Under the pieces are notes generated by a model. That model saw only the letters and a list, made by a program, of their open reading frames with translations, was not told where the DNA came from and did not search any database. Shown here piece by piece: positions 51,187-60,376 of a stretch of 64,000 nt of DNA. Each line of letters opens with the position of its first letter. The stretch's first letter is position 1. The stretch lies in NCBI RefSeq assembly GCF_001988955.1, contig NZ_CP014263.1, positions 930,001-994,000 of the forward strand, written 5' to 3'. The stretch comes from Spirosoma montaniterrae. Its GTDB lineage: Bacteria; Bacteroidota; Bacteroidia; Cytophagales; Spirosomataceae. Made by a program: the position numbers and the translations under genes.

Positions 51187-51996
51187 TTAGCCTCTCGGTT
51201 CGTGAAGATAGCGTTCCAGGCGGTTCTCTAATTCGGCCTGATTCAGATTGGTATATAACTCGCCGTTGAGGGCCAGAGCCAGCCGGCCACTTTCTTCGGA
51301 TATGGCAATAATGGCTGCATCGGTGGCTTCGCTCATACCCAATGCGGCCCGGTGCCGAAAACCAAGAGCGGGTGGTAGTTCATCGTCGTCAGAAACAGGC
51401 AAAATACAGCGGGCGGCCCGAATACGACCCCGCATAATGAGTACGGCACCATCGTGAAGGGGGCTATACTGACTAAAAATAGCCAGCAGTAACGGCTTCG
51501 ATAAGTCGGCGTCGATAATCTCGCCCGATTGGGCAAATTTCTCCAGATCGTCGTGCCGCTGCAAGACCAGCAGACCGCCCGAAAACTCTGCACTAAGCGT
51601 TCTGCAGGTATCGAGTATGGGCTTGAGAGCAATGCGCTCGTTTGTATGTTCTGACTGACGCAATAACCAACGCCGGATCCATCGGTTACTGCTAAGATTG
51701 GTCGATTTGCCGATTAGCATCAGGAATCGCCGGATTTCCTGCTGAAAGATAATAATCAGAGCCAGAGCACCGACGCTGATGAAGTATTCAAAAATAGTTG
51801 TTGTCAGGTTTAACCCCAATGCTTTGACCAGCAAATAGGCCAGATAAACCAGCAGATACCCCACAAACACACGGCTGGCAACACTACCCCGAACAAGGTT
51901 ATATATCTGATAAAGCAGGAAAGCTACCAGCCCAATATCGAGCAAATCGAGCCAACCAATGTCTAAAAAACCCAGGCGAAAAGCCAGCATGAACAC
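51187..51996 (-). CDS. cdaA: Diadenylate cyclase CdaA
   Basis: A 269-residue membrane enzyme that makes cyclic di-AMP from two ATP. Three N-terminal membrane helices (LDLLDIGLVAFLLYQIYNLV, VFVGYLLVYLAYLLVKAL, IFEYFISVGALALIIIF) are followed by QQEIRRFLMLIG and the DAC domain with the substrate motifs SPLHDGAVLI (Asp-Gly-Ala) and GFRHRAALGMSE (Arg-His-Arg). An ATG two codons later is an equally good start. Cyclic di-AMP commonly controls potassium transport, which is notable given the Kdp sensor genes at the left end. The usual CdaR gene is not adjacent. Confidence 0.92.
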   Translation of the reverse strand: MFMLAFRLGFLDIGWLDLLDIGLVAFLLYQIYNLVRGSVASRVFVGYLLVYLAYLLVKALGLNLTTTIFEYFISVGALALIIIFQQEIRRFLMLIGKSTNLSSNRWIRRWLLRQSEHTNERIALKPILDTCRTLSAEFSGGLLVLQRHDDLEKFAQSGEIIDADLSKPLLLAIFSQYSPLHDGAVLIMRGRIRAARCILPVSDDDELPPALGFRHRAALGMSEATDAAIIAISEESGRLALALNGELYTNLNQAELENRLERYLHEPRG

Positions 51997-52039
51997 ATTG
52001 AACTAGTTATGGGCCTAAATATAAACAAACCGCATGGGT

Positions 52040-52969
52040 CTATAGGCTTATTGTTTCGCCTTCGGTAGCTAAATAGGTTTCGCCAAAAACAGACCGGGCC
52101 TCGTTCAGGAACTCATCCAACTGTTTATAGCGCGATGAAAAATGACCAATCAGTAACCGTTTCACCTGGGCTTTATCGGCAATGGTAGCGGCTTCGCGGG
52201 CCGTAGAATGATATACTTCGGCGGCTCTCTGCGCATTATCATCTAAAAACGTGGCCTCATGATAGAGCAGATCGACGCCCTGCAACTGCGGAATCAACCC
52301 TTCAACGTAGCGCGTATCCGAGCAGTAAGCATAGGAGCGAGGCTGCGGTCCTGGTTCGGTGTACTCAGCAACGGCGTAGCGCACATCGCCGTTCTCGTCT
52401 AAAACGTCATGTCCTTCCTTGAGTTGTTTCAGGTACTGAATTGGTGTGTCGGTGGGGAGTTTCTCGCGCAGGAGGTGCGGCTTAGCCGGTTTTTCCCGAA
52501 ACAGATAGCCCGTGCAGTGAATGCGGTGTTGAAGCGGAATCGATTCAACAGTCAAGTGCGGATGGTCGAGAATCAGCGTCGACTGATTGGGGTCAACGGG
52601 CTGAAAGTGAAGTTTATAGCCCAGTCGGGAATCGGACACCCGGAAAATAGTCGTCAGCACCTCATCTAAACCATGTGGTCCGAACAGGTATAAATCTTCG
52701 GTGCGTCCGCCCAGATTGAGCGTCGACAGGAGCGGAGCCAGTCCAAAATAATGATCGCCGTGGAGGTGGCTGATGAAAATATAGCGAAGTCGCCCCGGCT
52801 TGATTCGTTGTTCAAGTAGCCGAAATTGAGTGCCTTCGCCACAATCGATCAGCATATACTCGTTGTTGACCGTAAGCAACTGGGCCGTGGGGTGCATCCG
52901 AAGCGTGGGCGTAGCCGAACCGGCCCCCAGAATAGTGAGGGCAAAGGATACATGGGCCGGTCGATGCAT
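52040..52969 (-). CDS. rnz: Ribonuclease Z
   Basis: A metallo-beta-lactamase-fold endonuclease that trims tRNA 3' ends. I prefer the ATG at 52969 (MHRPAHVSFALTILGAGSATPT), 309 residues, because it avoids overlap with the upstream STAS gene; an ATG at 53047 would add 26 poorly conserved residues. Motifs are the zinc site SHLHGDHYFG, YMLIDCGEGTQ, a long exosite arm (RIHCTGYLFREKPAKPHL), DLLYHEATFLDDNAQRA and LLIGHFSSRY. CCA is not encoded in the tRNAs of this window, which suits RNase Z processing. It is coupled to the STAS gene in one operon. Confidence 0.92.
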   Translation of the reverse strand: MHRPAHVSFALTILGAGSATPTLRMHPTAQLLTVNNEYMLIDCGEGTQFRLLEQRIKPGRLRYIFISHLHGDHYFGLAPLLSTLNLGGRTEDLYLFGPHGLDEVLTTIFRVSDSRLGYKLHFQPVDPNQSTLILDHPHLTVESIPLQHRIHCTGYLFREKPAKPHLLREKLPTDTPIQYLKQLKEGHDVLDENGDVRYAVAEYTEPGPQPRSYAYCSDTRYVEGLIPQLQGVDLLYHEATFLDDNAQRAAEVYHSTAREAATIADKAQVKRLLIGHFSSRYKQLDEFLNEARSVFGETYLATEGETISL

Positions 52970-52994
52970 AGCAGTTGCTGAGTGGTCGGCGGGT

Positions 52995-53414
52995 TCAGGG
53001 TTCGTCTCGACCAATAGTGGTGCCTCCGGCGTCGTACTCATCGTCATCTTCGCTGCGAAAATCGTTCTCTAATTCATTCATAAACACAGCGTCAATTCCT
53101 TCCTCTACCGTTGGCAGAATAGTCAGATCACTGAGATTCGCCGAATCTAATGTTTCGATTAGTTCGTCGCTTTTTGTTACAACCACCAGCAGACCAATCT
53201 CGTTGGTACATTGGCGATTAATTTTCCGAATGGTACTGAACCCGGCCTGATCGATGGTCTCTATAGTAGCCATGTCCAGAATAATATTGCTGTATCCCTC
53301 GCGGAACAAGTTGCGGCTGAGTGTTTCAAACGTAGCGGGAACATCGCCCTCAAACGCGCTTTCGGCCAGACGGATCAGGGCATACCGTTCGGTTTTCTCA
53401 ATGGTGTACTTCAT
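52995..53414 (-). CDS. STAS domain protein (anti-sigma factor antagonist-like)
   Basis: A 139-residue STAS protein: TIEKTERYALIRLAESAFEGDVPATFETLSRNL, then IILDMATIETIDQAGFSTIRKINRQC, where the TIDQAG position normally carries the phosphorylatable Ser (D-S-S/A-G). Here it is Asp-Gln-Ala, so regulation by serine phosphorylation is doubtful. The acidic tail (NDFRSEDDDEYDAGG) overlaps the alternative start of RNase Z. Placed between purC and rnz, it looks like part of a housekeeping operon. Partner kinase or phosphatase is not visible. Confidence 0.78.
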   Translation of the reverse strand: MKYTIEKTERYALIRLAESAFEGDVPATFETLSRNLFREGYSNIILDMATIETIDQAGFSTIRKINRQCTNEIGLLVVVTKSDELIETLDSANLSDLTILPTVEEGIDAVFMNELENDFRSEDDDEYDAGGTTIGRDEP

Positions 53415-53434
53415 AATTAGTTTAATGTCAGGTT

Positions 53435-54367
53435 TTAGCGAATGGTTTCCCGAATGGCCATTTCAATGCGTAGCTGAGGGTCGGCCTCAGAAGCTGGCAC
53501 AAATGGCTGACCCGTTACGGTCTCAAACAGTTCGATGTATCGGGCCGAAATCTGGTTCACCCACGCATCGGTCATGGCCGGAACAATCTGCCCGGTTTTA
53601 CCCTGGAAGCCGTTGGCAATAAGCCATTCCCTAACGAATTCTTTCGATAATTGCTTCTGCGGTGATCCGGCCTGTTGGTTTTGGTCGTAGGTGTCTGCGT
53701 AAAAGTACCGCGATGAATCGGGCGTATGCACTTCGTCGATCAGGTAGATCTGGCCGGCTAACTTTCCGAATTCGTACTTGGTATCAACCAGAATCAGGCC
53801 CCGTTCGGCGGCCATCTCGGAGCCGCGTTGAAATAAAGCCAGCGCGTATTGTTCCAGCACTACATAGTCGCTTTCGCTGACGATGCCCTGCCGGATAATT
53901 TCGTCGCGGCTGATGTCTTCATCGTGGCCCTCGTGCGCCTTGGTCGAAGGGGTAATAATTGGTTGGGGCAGTCGGTCGTTTTCGCGCAGGCCGTCGGGGA
54001 GCGGTACGCCACACAGCGTCCGGTGGCCGTCGCGGTATTGTCGCCAGGCGTGGCCCGCCAGATAACCTCGCACCACCATTTCTACGGCAAACGGTTCGCA
54101 ACGTCGGCCTACGCTTACGTTTGGGTCGGGCACGTCGAGGAGCCAGTTTGGCACAAGGTCGGCGGTAGCTCGCAGAAAATAGGCGGCTGTCTGGTTCAGC
54201 ACCTGCCCTTTATAGGGTATAGGCCGGGGCAACACCACGTCGAAAGCCGAAATCCGGTCTGACGCGACCATAACCAGCCGGTCGGGAAATGAATATACGT
54301 CGCGAACTTTACCGCGATAAAATCCCGTTTGACCGGGGAACTGGAAGTGAGTTTCCTGAATAGGCAT
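53435..54367 (-). CDS. purC: Phosphoribosylaminoimidazole-succinocarboxamide synthase
   Basis: A 310-residue SAICAR synthase of the longer, yeast-like type. Motifs are [31 protein letters not shown] at the N-terminus, [46 protein letters not shown] and [16 protein letters not shown] with the SAICAR signatures. It joins CAIR and aspartate in de novo purine synthesis using ATP. A STAS gene and rnz follow on the same strand (20 bp gap), suggesting an operon with thiolase upstream (9 bp gap). Confidence 0.95.
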   Translation of the reverse strand: MPIQETHFQFPGQTGFYRGKVRDVYSFPDRLVMVASDRISAFDVVLPRPIPYKGQVLNQTAAYFLRATADLVPNWLLDVPDPNVSVGRRCEPFAVEMVVRGYLAGHAWRQYRDGHRTLCGVPLPDGLRENDRLPQPIITPSTKAHEGHDEDISRDEIIRQGIVSESDYVVLEQYALALFQRGSEMAAERGLILVDTKYEFGKLAGQIYLIDEVHTPDSSRYFYADTYDQNQQAGSPQKQLSKEFVREWLIANGFQGKTGQIVPAMTDAWVNQISARYIELFETVTGQPFVPASEADPQLRIEMAIRETIR

Positions 54368-54376
54368 GTAGCAAAA

Positions 54377-55552
54377 TTATAACATCTCAATCACTAAAGC
54401 CGACGCGCCCCCGCCCCCGTTGCAGATGCCAACGGCTCCATAACGCCCCCCGTTTTGCTGCAACACGTTTGTTAGTGTCGTTACGATGCGGGCACCGGAT
54501 GCACCCAGCGGATGACCAATGGAAACGGCTCCACCAAACACGTTCAGTTTCTCCTGCGGCACCTGCAAAACTTCGCTGAATGCCAGTGGCACTACGGCGA
54601 AGGCTTCGTTTACTTCAAAAAAATCAATGTCGTTCATGGTCAGGCCGGCGCGTTCAACGGCCAGCGGAACGGCTTTGGTAGGGGCCGTCGTAAACCACTG
54701 CGGCTCCTGCTCGGCGTCGGCATAGCCCAAAATGCGGGCCAGGGGCGTCAAACCCAGTTCGTCGGCTTTACGGCGACTCATAACCAGCACCGCCGACGCG
54801 CCATCGCTGATGGGCGACGAACTGGCGGCTGTCACTGTTCCGTCGGGCGTGAAGGCGGCTTTCAGGGTCGGAACCTTGTCGTAAATGACATTTTTGTACT
54901 CTTCATCCTCGCTGACAGTCACACTGCCTTTGCGTCCGGCCACCTCAACGGGTACAATTTCGGCACTAAACCGACCACTTTGCGTACTGGCTTCAGCCCG
55001 ACGGTACGACTGTATGGCGTAGTTATCCTGCTGGTCGCGGCTGATATTATATTGCCGGGCGGTCTGATCGGCAAAAACGCCCATTGCGCACTGGTCATAT
55101 ACGTCGACCAGCCCATCGCGGGCCAGCCCGTCAACTAATTCAGCATTGCCGTATTTATAGCCGAAACGCGCTTTAGGCACGTAATAAGGCGCATTCGACA
55201 TACTCTCCATTCCGCCAGCTATAATAACGTCGGCCTGACCTAACTGGATGGCCTGAGCCGCCAGCATAATGGCTTTAGTGCCCGACGCGCATACTTTATT
55301 AATGGTTGTGCAGGGCACGCTGGCTGGGATGCCCGCTTTTAAAGACGCCTGCTTCGCTGGTGCCTGCCCCACGTTCGCCGAGACCACATTACCCATAATG
55401 ATTTCCTGCACCTGCTCAGGCTGAATACCTGCCCGGTTCAGCACCCCCTTAATAGCTGCCGCGCCCAGTTCTGTAGCCGACAGCGTGGCTAAGGCACCGC
55501 CAAAACTGCCAATGGGCGTGCGGACGGCAGCTATAATTACGACTTCATTCAT
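54377..55552 (-). CDS. Acetyl-CoA C-acyltransferase (thiolase)
   Basis: A 391-residue thiolase from the ATG at 55552 (MNEVVIIAAVRTPIGSFGG). The nucleophile is Cys in TINKVCASGTKAIMLAAQ. Other motifs are GGMESMSNAPYYV, DGASAVLVMS, FEVNEAFAVVPLAF, the catalytic His in GHPLGASGARIV and the second Cys in GICNGGGGASALVIE. It condenses or cleaves acyl-CoA in fatty-acid or branched-chain amino-acid metabolism. Sequence features are nearest to acetyl-CoA acetyltransferases. A longer frame to 55675 is an antisense artefact of low quality and was not used. It is followed by purC after 9 bp. Confidence 0.92.
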   Translation of the reverse strand: MNEVVIIAAVRTPIGSFGGALATLSATELGAAAIKGVLNRAGIQPEQVQEIIMGNVVSANVGQAPAKQASLKAGIPASVPCTTINKVCASGTKAIMLAAQAIQLGQADVIIAGGMESMSNAPYYVPKARFGYKYGNAELVDGLARDGLVDVYDQCAMGVFADQTARQYNISRDQQDNYAIQSYRRAEASTQSGRFSAEIVPVEVAGRKGSVTVSEDEEYKNVIYDKVPTLKAAFTPDGTVTAASSSPISDGASAVLVMSRRKADELGLTPLARILGYADAEQEPQWFTTAPTKAVPLAVERAGLTMNDIDFFEVNEAFAVVPLAFSEVLQVPQEKLNVFGGAVSIGHPLGASGARIVTTLTNVLQQNGGRYGAVGICNGGGGASALVIEML

Positions 55553-55580
55553 ACTGCGGTTTATTAATTTGTTGTACGGA

Positions 55581-56261
55581 TTACCAGCGGATGTTACCCG
55601 ATTCAGGGTTGGCTCCCAGACGCCGGGCCGACGAAGACAGGGCATACGGAAGGTCGTCGTTGCGCATCGCGTCAAGCAGTTGAAGAGCCTGTTCCTCAGT
55701 CAGATTGAGCCGCTGAAATCGTTTCAGCAAATCGTCCCGACGTTCAGACCGTTCTACCTGTTGCCCGATGGGTTGTCGGGTTAACGCAGGCCGACGGGCT
55801 GTCAACGGACGCGCCGACGAGGGCTTACCGCTGTATTGGTTTTTTACTAATTCAAAGTTATACCGCGCTGGTTCATTTTCAGTATTTTCGAGCAACGCCC
55901 GCCGAAACAACACCAATGCCTGGGCCGTATCGCGTTCAATACAGGCAATGATGCCCAACTGCGTAGCGGCCACAGCACGCAGGTCGGGCTGCTCTGACTG
56001 AAGCAGGGTTTGATACTGCGGCTTCGCCTTGTGGTATTGATGTAACTGAAAATACGTATGGCCCAGGTTCAGGCGTACCCCAGGGTCGATGGTTGTTGTT
56101 GTACGGCTCAGATGAGCATATAACCGTAGAGCATCTTGATATGCTTTTGATTTATAGGCTTTTTCGGCGTCGATACGGGCCTGGTTATTCTGTGAAATCC
56201 GACTCAAGACGGGCAATTCGGAGAGCCAGACCCAGGCAGCAAGAAAAGCGAAAGCAATCAT
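55581..56261 (-). CDS. TPR protein, BatC-like
   Basis: From the ATG at 56261, 226 residues. An N-terminal signal anchor (MIAFAFLAAWVWLSELPVL) is followed by TPR-like helix pairs (AEKAYKSKAYQDALRLYAHLSR, RLNLGHTYFQLHQYHKAKPQYQTLL, AATQLGIIACIERDTAQALVLFRRALL, EPARYNFELVKNQ) and a basic, proline-rich tail. In Bacteroidota a TPR gene directly after a BatB-type vWA gene is usually called batC, part of the Bat aerotolerance operon. Role in the envelope is presumed. It is 45 bp downstream of the vWA gene and upstream of the thiolase. Confidence 0.72.
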   Translation of the reverse strand: MIAFAFLAAWVWLSELPVLSRISQNNQARIDAEKAYKSKAYQDALRLYAHLSRTTTTIDPGVRLNLGHTYFQLHQYHKAKPQYQTLLQSEQPDLRAVAATQLGIIACIERDTAQALVLFRRALLENTENEPARYNFELVKNQYSGKPSSARPLTARRPALTRQPIGQQVERSERRDDLLKRFQRLNLTEEQALQLLDAMRNDDLPYALSSSARRLGANPESGNIRW

Positions 56262-56306
56262 AGACGATAAATAACTTGCCAAAAATAAATTGAAACGCTG
56301 AATCCG

Positions 56307-57269
56307 TCATAGCCGAAACGTGCGAAGCCGAATAATTATGTCAAGTGAAATCAATAGTAATGCGGCCAACAGGAAATAATAGTACTTATTGCTTAAGACA
56401 GCGGCCCGGCGTTGGTCGGCAACACTACCTTTAAGTGATAGCACTGCCGTAATCAACTGGTCGGCGAAGTGTTCGTTAACATCAGCTTCCAAGTACTGCC
56501 CCTGTCCATTGCGCACCAGGTTCTGCAAAAAAGTACGATTTAACCGACTTCGTACAATTTGCCGGTCAGCGTCCCGGACAAAGTCACGGCCTGCCCGAAT
56601 AGATGCGCCCCCTTCGGTGCCGACGCCGACGGTTATGAGCGACAGGCTGTTTCTGCGGAGTTGGTTAAGCGTTGATTGTGCACAGGTTTCATTCGTTTCG
56701 CCATCGCTGAACAATAGAATTGCCTGGGCATTCCGGCGTATCGACGGGGTAGTCAGAAGCTTTTGTTGAGCTAATTCGAGCGCATTACAGATAAGTGCCC
56801 CCCCACCCGGCAGTACGTTTGTTCGGATGTCGCGAATAACTTGCCGGAGTGCATCGTGGTCGTTCGTTAACGGAGAGAGCAGCAACGGCTCATCAGCGGC
56901 CAGAATGATGCCAAAACGGTCGGCGGGTAAGGAGTCACAAAGTTGCTGAACGTCGAATTTGACCCGTTCCAATCGTGTTGGCACCACGTCGTTGGCATCC
57001 ATCGACCGCGACACGTCAATCACGATAAAAACATCGCGGCTGATGGCGGCTACCTCGCCCTCCGCTTCGCCGAACGACGGGCCCAACAAGGCGATGAGCA
57101 GCAGGCTCAGATAACTACTCCGTAAAAAGAACTTAGGAACAACGCCCCAGGCCGACGTACCTAACTGATTTGCCAGCCAGAATGTACGCCAAATGTAAAG
57201 ACCGTAGAGCAGCACAAACAGGCCAATAAAAATTAATTCGGTTTGGGATAAGGAATAAAGCCAGTTCAT
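56307..57269 (-). CDS. vWA-domain membrane protein, BatB-like
   Basis: A 320-residue protein. Helices near the start (LIFIGLFVLLYGLYIWRTFWLAN, SYLSLLLIALLGPSFG) and at the end (YYFLLAALLLISLDIIIRL) flank a periplasmic-type vWA domain. The metal-ion-dependent adhesion site is DVFIVIDVSRSMDAND (D-x-S-x-S), with the second part in LPGGGALICNAL and LFSDGETNET. This topology matches BatA/BatB of the Bacteroides aerotolerance operon. It may act with the MoxR/BatC complex; no MoxR ATPase lies inside this window. It is the first gene of a minus-strand unit with the TPR gene. Confidence 0.85.
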   Translation of the reverse strand: MNWLYSLSQTELIFIGLFVLLYGLYIWRTFWLANQLGTSAWGVVPKFFLRSSYLSLLLIALLGPSFGEAEGEVAAISRDVFIVIDVSRSMDANDVVPTRLERVKFDVQQLCDSLPADRFGIILAADEPLLLSPLTNDHDALRQVIRDIRTNVLPGGGALICNALELAQQKLLTTPSIRRNAQAILLFSDGETNETCAQSTLNQLRRNSLSLITVGVGTEGGASIRAGRDFVRDADRQIVRSRLNRTFLQNLVRNGQGQYLEADVNEHFADQLITAVLSLKGSVADQRRAAVLSNKYYYFLLAALLLISLDIIIRLRTFRL

Positions 57270-57370
57270 TCGGACGTGTAATCATACTGACATAGAACGC
57301 ACTATGTGGTGTGGCTGTGCTGACGAAAGGGGCGAAATTAGCGAATTAAAAAAGATTTTGTTTGGTATGA

Positions 57371-57402
57371 TTTGCGGAGAACGGTAAATCACACTATCTT
57401 TG
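57371..57402 (+). promoter_or_regulatory. Promoter of the tRNA cluster
   Basis: TTTG at 57371-57374, then 20 nt, then TATCTTTG at 57395-57402. This is a canonical Bacteroidota promoter, 35 bp before tRNA-Ser. It is the clearest promoter in the window. Confidence 0.7.
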
Positions 57403-57437
57403 TGTCCCAATCATTCGGAAAGACGATAATTGGTCCT

Positions 57438-57524
57438 GGAGAGATGCCTGAGAGGCCGAAAGGAACAGTTTGCTAAACTGTCGTACTGGCAACGGTACCG
57501 AGGGTTCGAATCCCTCTCTCTCCG
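57438..57524 (+). tRNA. tRNA-Ser (GCT)
   Basis: An 87-nt class II tRNA. The acceptor stem is GGAGAGA / TCTCTCC, the anticodon stem is ACAGT / ACTGT with loop TTGCTAA (anticodon GCT), a long variable arm follows (CGTACTGGCAACGGTACCG region), and the T-loop is GGTTCGAATCC. CCA is not encoded. It is the first of three tRNAs. Confidence 0.95.
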
Positions 57525-57545
57525 CGAAAGTTATAGCTTTCTTTT

Positions 57546-57619
57546 CGGGGTGTAGCGTAGCCCGGTATCGCGCCTGCTTTGGGAGCAGGAGGTCGTAGGT
57601 TCGAATCCTGCCACCCCGA
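57546..57619 (+). tRNA. tRNA-Pro (TGG)
   Basis: A 74-nt tRNA. The acceptor is CGGGGTG / CACCCCG, the anticodon stem is CCTGC / GCAGG with loop TTTGGGA (anticodon TGG), and the T-loop is GGTTCGAATCC. The C1-G72 pair is typical for tRNA-Pro. CCA is not encoded. Confidence 0.95.
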
Positions 57620-57627
57620 CTACTTAG

Positions 57628-57689
57628 TAAACAGTCATCAGCCAACAGCGAACAGTGTACACTGATTACTGTTGGCTGATGACTGTTTA
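57628..57689. repeat. Intergenic palindrome, AGCCAACAG family (copy 2), between tRNAs
   Basis: A 21-bp perfect inverted repeat (57628-57648 with 57669-57689, including TCATCAGCCAACAG), with a 20-nt loop. It separates tRNA-Pro and tRNA-Arg and shares its core with the palindrome at 17427-17474. It could attenuate transcription or be a processing site. Confidence 0.75.
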
Positions 57690-57696
57690 GTGTATT

Positions 57697-57770
57697 GGTC
57701 CCGTAGCTCAGTTGGATAGAGCATCTGCCTTCTAAGCAGACGGTCTTTGGTTCGAATCCAAACGGGATCA
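57697..57770 (+). tRNA. tRNA-Arg (TCT)
   Basis: A 74-nt tRNA. The acceptor stem is GGTCCCG / CGGGATC with one G-T pair, the anticodon stem is TCTGC / GCAGA with loop CTTCTAA (anticodon TCT), and the T-loop is GGTTCGAATCC. Its 3' end faces an integrase remnant, so it is a likely attachment site for a former mobile element. Confidence 0.95.
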
Positions 57771-57780
57771 CTTTTTACGT

Positions 57781-57838
57781 AAAAAGGCTAATCAGTTTTT
57801 GAGTAAAAATTGCTCATTTTCAACTGGTTAGCCTTTTT
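57781..57838 (+). terminator. Terminator of the tRNA cluster
   Basis: AAAAAGGCTAATCAGTT (57781-57797) pairs with AACTGGTTAGCCTTTTT (57822-57838) and encloses a smaller stem. A run of eight T residues closes it. Confidence 0.85.
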
Positions 57839-57889
57839 TTTGCTTGTGCTTTGTTAGAATAAATACGATAAAATAAAGTAAATCCGTCC

Positions 57890-58111
57890 CCCAATCAGGA
57901 GGTTGATACGATTCGTTTACGACCAACGCATTTTTGGCCTACCGTCTCGATTATGAAGATAACCGGCCACAAGTCTGAAGCGCAGTTTATGAAGTACATC
58001 AAAGTCACGGGCGAACAAAACGCCCGCTTATTACTCGACCATCCTCATGTCAACGGAACCGCAGCAAGGCGGAACACCAATGTAGTACGAACCATGCACA
58101 AGGCTGTGTAA
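57890..58111 (+). pseudogene. Tyrosine integrase C-terminal remnant
   Basis: A frame at 57953-58111 reads MKITGHKSEAQFMKYIKVTGEQ and continues to a TAA. This is the recognisable C-terminal end of Bacteroidota tyrosine recombinases, with the GHKS His and the catalytic Tyr in FMKYIK. Just upstream, in another frame, YDSFTTNAFLA resembles the preceding helix (normally SFTTNAFLAG). The sequence between is damaged by deletions, and the Arg-containing N-terminal part is missing. It therefore cannot be active. It marks an old integration event next to tRNA-Arg and precedes the module at 58126. Confidence 0.75.
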
Positions 58112-58125
58112 CACTGAGGAATCTA

Positions 58126-58599
58126 ATGCTAATCTTTGACGAATACGGATTTCTGAAACCCTATGAACCCATTAAAATTGACCTCGACATGCTGGAGCAT
58201 GTGTTTGTCAGGGAGTTTGCTAACTCGATTACGCGCCAAACCATATTTGAGCAATACCGGGCCTATACCGACCGATTACTGACGCTCTTACCGGGCGGGT
58301 TTACGCAGTGGATAGACGGTAGTTTCGTGAGCCGTAAACTTGATCCCAACGATATAGACGTTTTGACGTTTATCGACGCTGACCTGTACAGTCGGCACGA
58401 ACGGGCATTAAAAGAATTGAAAAATGAATTTGCACAGGGAGCCGGGCGGGTAGATGTTCATTTCATTCGGATATATGCCGAAGGCCACCGCTACCGACCT
58501 CATTTTGAATCTGACCGGGTGCAATGGCTATTTGACTGGAGCCGTACCAACACCCGCCCCCGCCGAAACAAAGGATTTCTTGAACTTATAGTCTGTTGA
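58126..58599 (+). CDS. DUF6932-like nucleotidyltransferase-fold protein (intact copy)
   Basis: A 157-residue protein. The central signature is QWIDGSFVSRKLDPNDIDVLTF: Gly65-Ser66, then Asp76-x-Asp78, with a third acidic residue Asp110 in GRVDVHFIRIY. This is the metal-binding arrangement of the DNA polymerase beta / minimal nucleotidyltransferase superfamily. N-terminal helices (LDMLEHVFVREFANSITRQTIFEQYRAYTDRL) precede it. It could AMPylate or nucleotidylate a protein or RNA. The small partner gene starts 3 nt after the stop. A frameshifted homologue with the same partner arrangement is at 41895-42601. Placed beside an integrase remnant and tRNA-Arg, it looks like cargo of a mobile element. 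Confidence 0.75.
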   Translation: MLIFDEYGFLKPYEPIKIDLDMLEHVFVREFANSITRQTIFEQYRAYTDRLLTLLPGGFTQWIDGSFVSRKLDPNDIDVLTFIDADLYSRHERALKELKNEFAQGAGRVDVHFIRIYAEGHRYRPHFESDRVQWLFDWSRTNTRPRRNKGFLELIVC

Positions 58600-58602
58600 G
58601 CC

Positions 58603-58866
58603 ATGCAAGTAGAGGACATTTTAGACGACCTGCCAACGACACCGCACGAACGGGCCGAACTCATTGAACAACTGTTGGAAATGATAGAACATTGGGACGC
58701 AGGAATCAAACGCCATGAATCTTACCCGGAACGGGACGAATTCACGATTGACCAGTTCACCGACCAACGAAACAAGTACATCGCGCAATTAGCCGTACTG
58801 CTGAATCAATACGGATTGATAGTTCAAATGCCTACTCAACCCACAACCGGGCGGTTAGCGGCCTGA
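58603..58866 (+). CDS. Small helical partner of the DUF6932-like protein (copy 2)
   Basis: An 87-residue acidic, helical protein: DILDDLPTTPHERAELIEQLLEMIEHWDAGIKRHE, a polar turn, then FTDQRNKYIAQLAVLLNQYGLIVQM. It occupies the same position as the 42389-42601 protein, with identical 3-nt spacing. The shared pattern is an LLxMhxxWD/hD helix and a C-terminal K/A-x3-L-x4-Y helix. No motif reveals a function. Tight coupling suggests that the two products interact, as in toxin-antitoxin pairs. Confidence 0.62.
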   Translation: MQVEDILDDLPTTPHERAELIEQLLEMIEHWDAGIKRHESYPERDEFTIDQFTDQRNKYIAQLAVLLNQYGLIVQMPTQPTTGRLAA

Positions 58867-59150
58867 CCTGACGCGCTGAATTGCTATGATACAGGAACTT
58901 GATGGCTTCGGCCACCCGGTTAGTGGCTCTGATGGTTGACCGCCCCGCGCTGGGGGATGTGGGAACCGTCGTTCGCATCTACCAGACGAACGACCTTAGG
59001 CTCAAAAGAGCATGCGTTTAGCCGGGCGGTAGTGTTTTTTTGGTCATAACGCGCAGTAGAGCGTTCATTCGTACTGAGAAATTGGCCGCTATTCTTGGAT
59101 CATACTATTCTTACATCATCCCACTCTTACAAAATCTCACATTTAGTCAC
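58867..59150. other. Gene-poor stretch, likely remnant sequence
   Basis: About 280 bases with no credible gene. One short imperfect hairpin (GTCGTTCG near 58970 with CGAACGAC near 58985-58993) is visible. A 68-codon frame in this area lacks any family character. It may be leftover from the mobile element marked by the integrase remnant. Confidence 0.4.
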
Positions 59151-59185
59151 CAAAAAAACGGGTCGGGGAACCACCCACCCGACCC
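59151..59185 (-). terminator. Intrinsic terminator for the aldo/keto reductase gene
   Basis: GGGTCGGG (59160-59167) pairs with CCCGACCC (59178-59185). The preceding CAAAAAAA reads as a T-run on the minus strand, 82 bp past the reductase stop. Confidence 0.7.
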
Positions 59186-59266
59186 AATGAGTCCGAAGAA
59201 GTATAGGGCCACCCCCGCACCGCCCGGCATATTGTTAATCGATTAGCCTTTTTGCTTGATTTTACT

Positions 59267-60375
<1,109 letters not shown>

Positions 60376-60376
60376 G

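Noticed and set aside
52970..53047. Longer RNase Z start at 53047
   Set aside because: It overlaps the STAS gene by 53 bp and adds a low-complexity leader; the ATG at 52969 begins at the conserved core.
59040..59246. 68-codon frame before the aldo/keto reductase terminator
   Set aside because: Composition is irregular, it contains the terminator hairpin, and it resembles no family.
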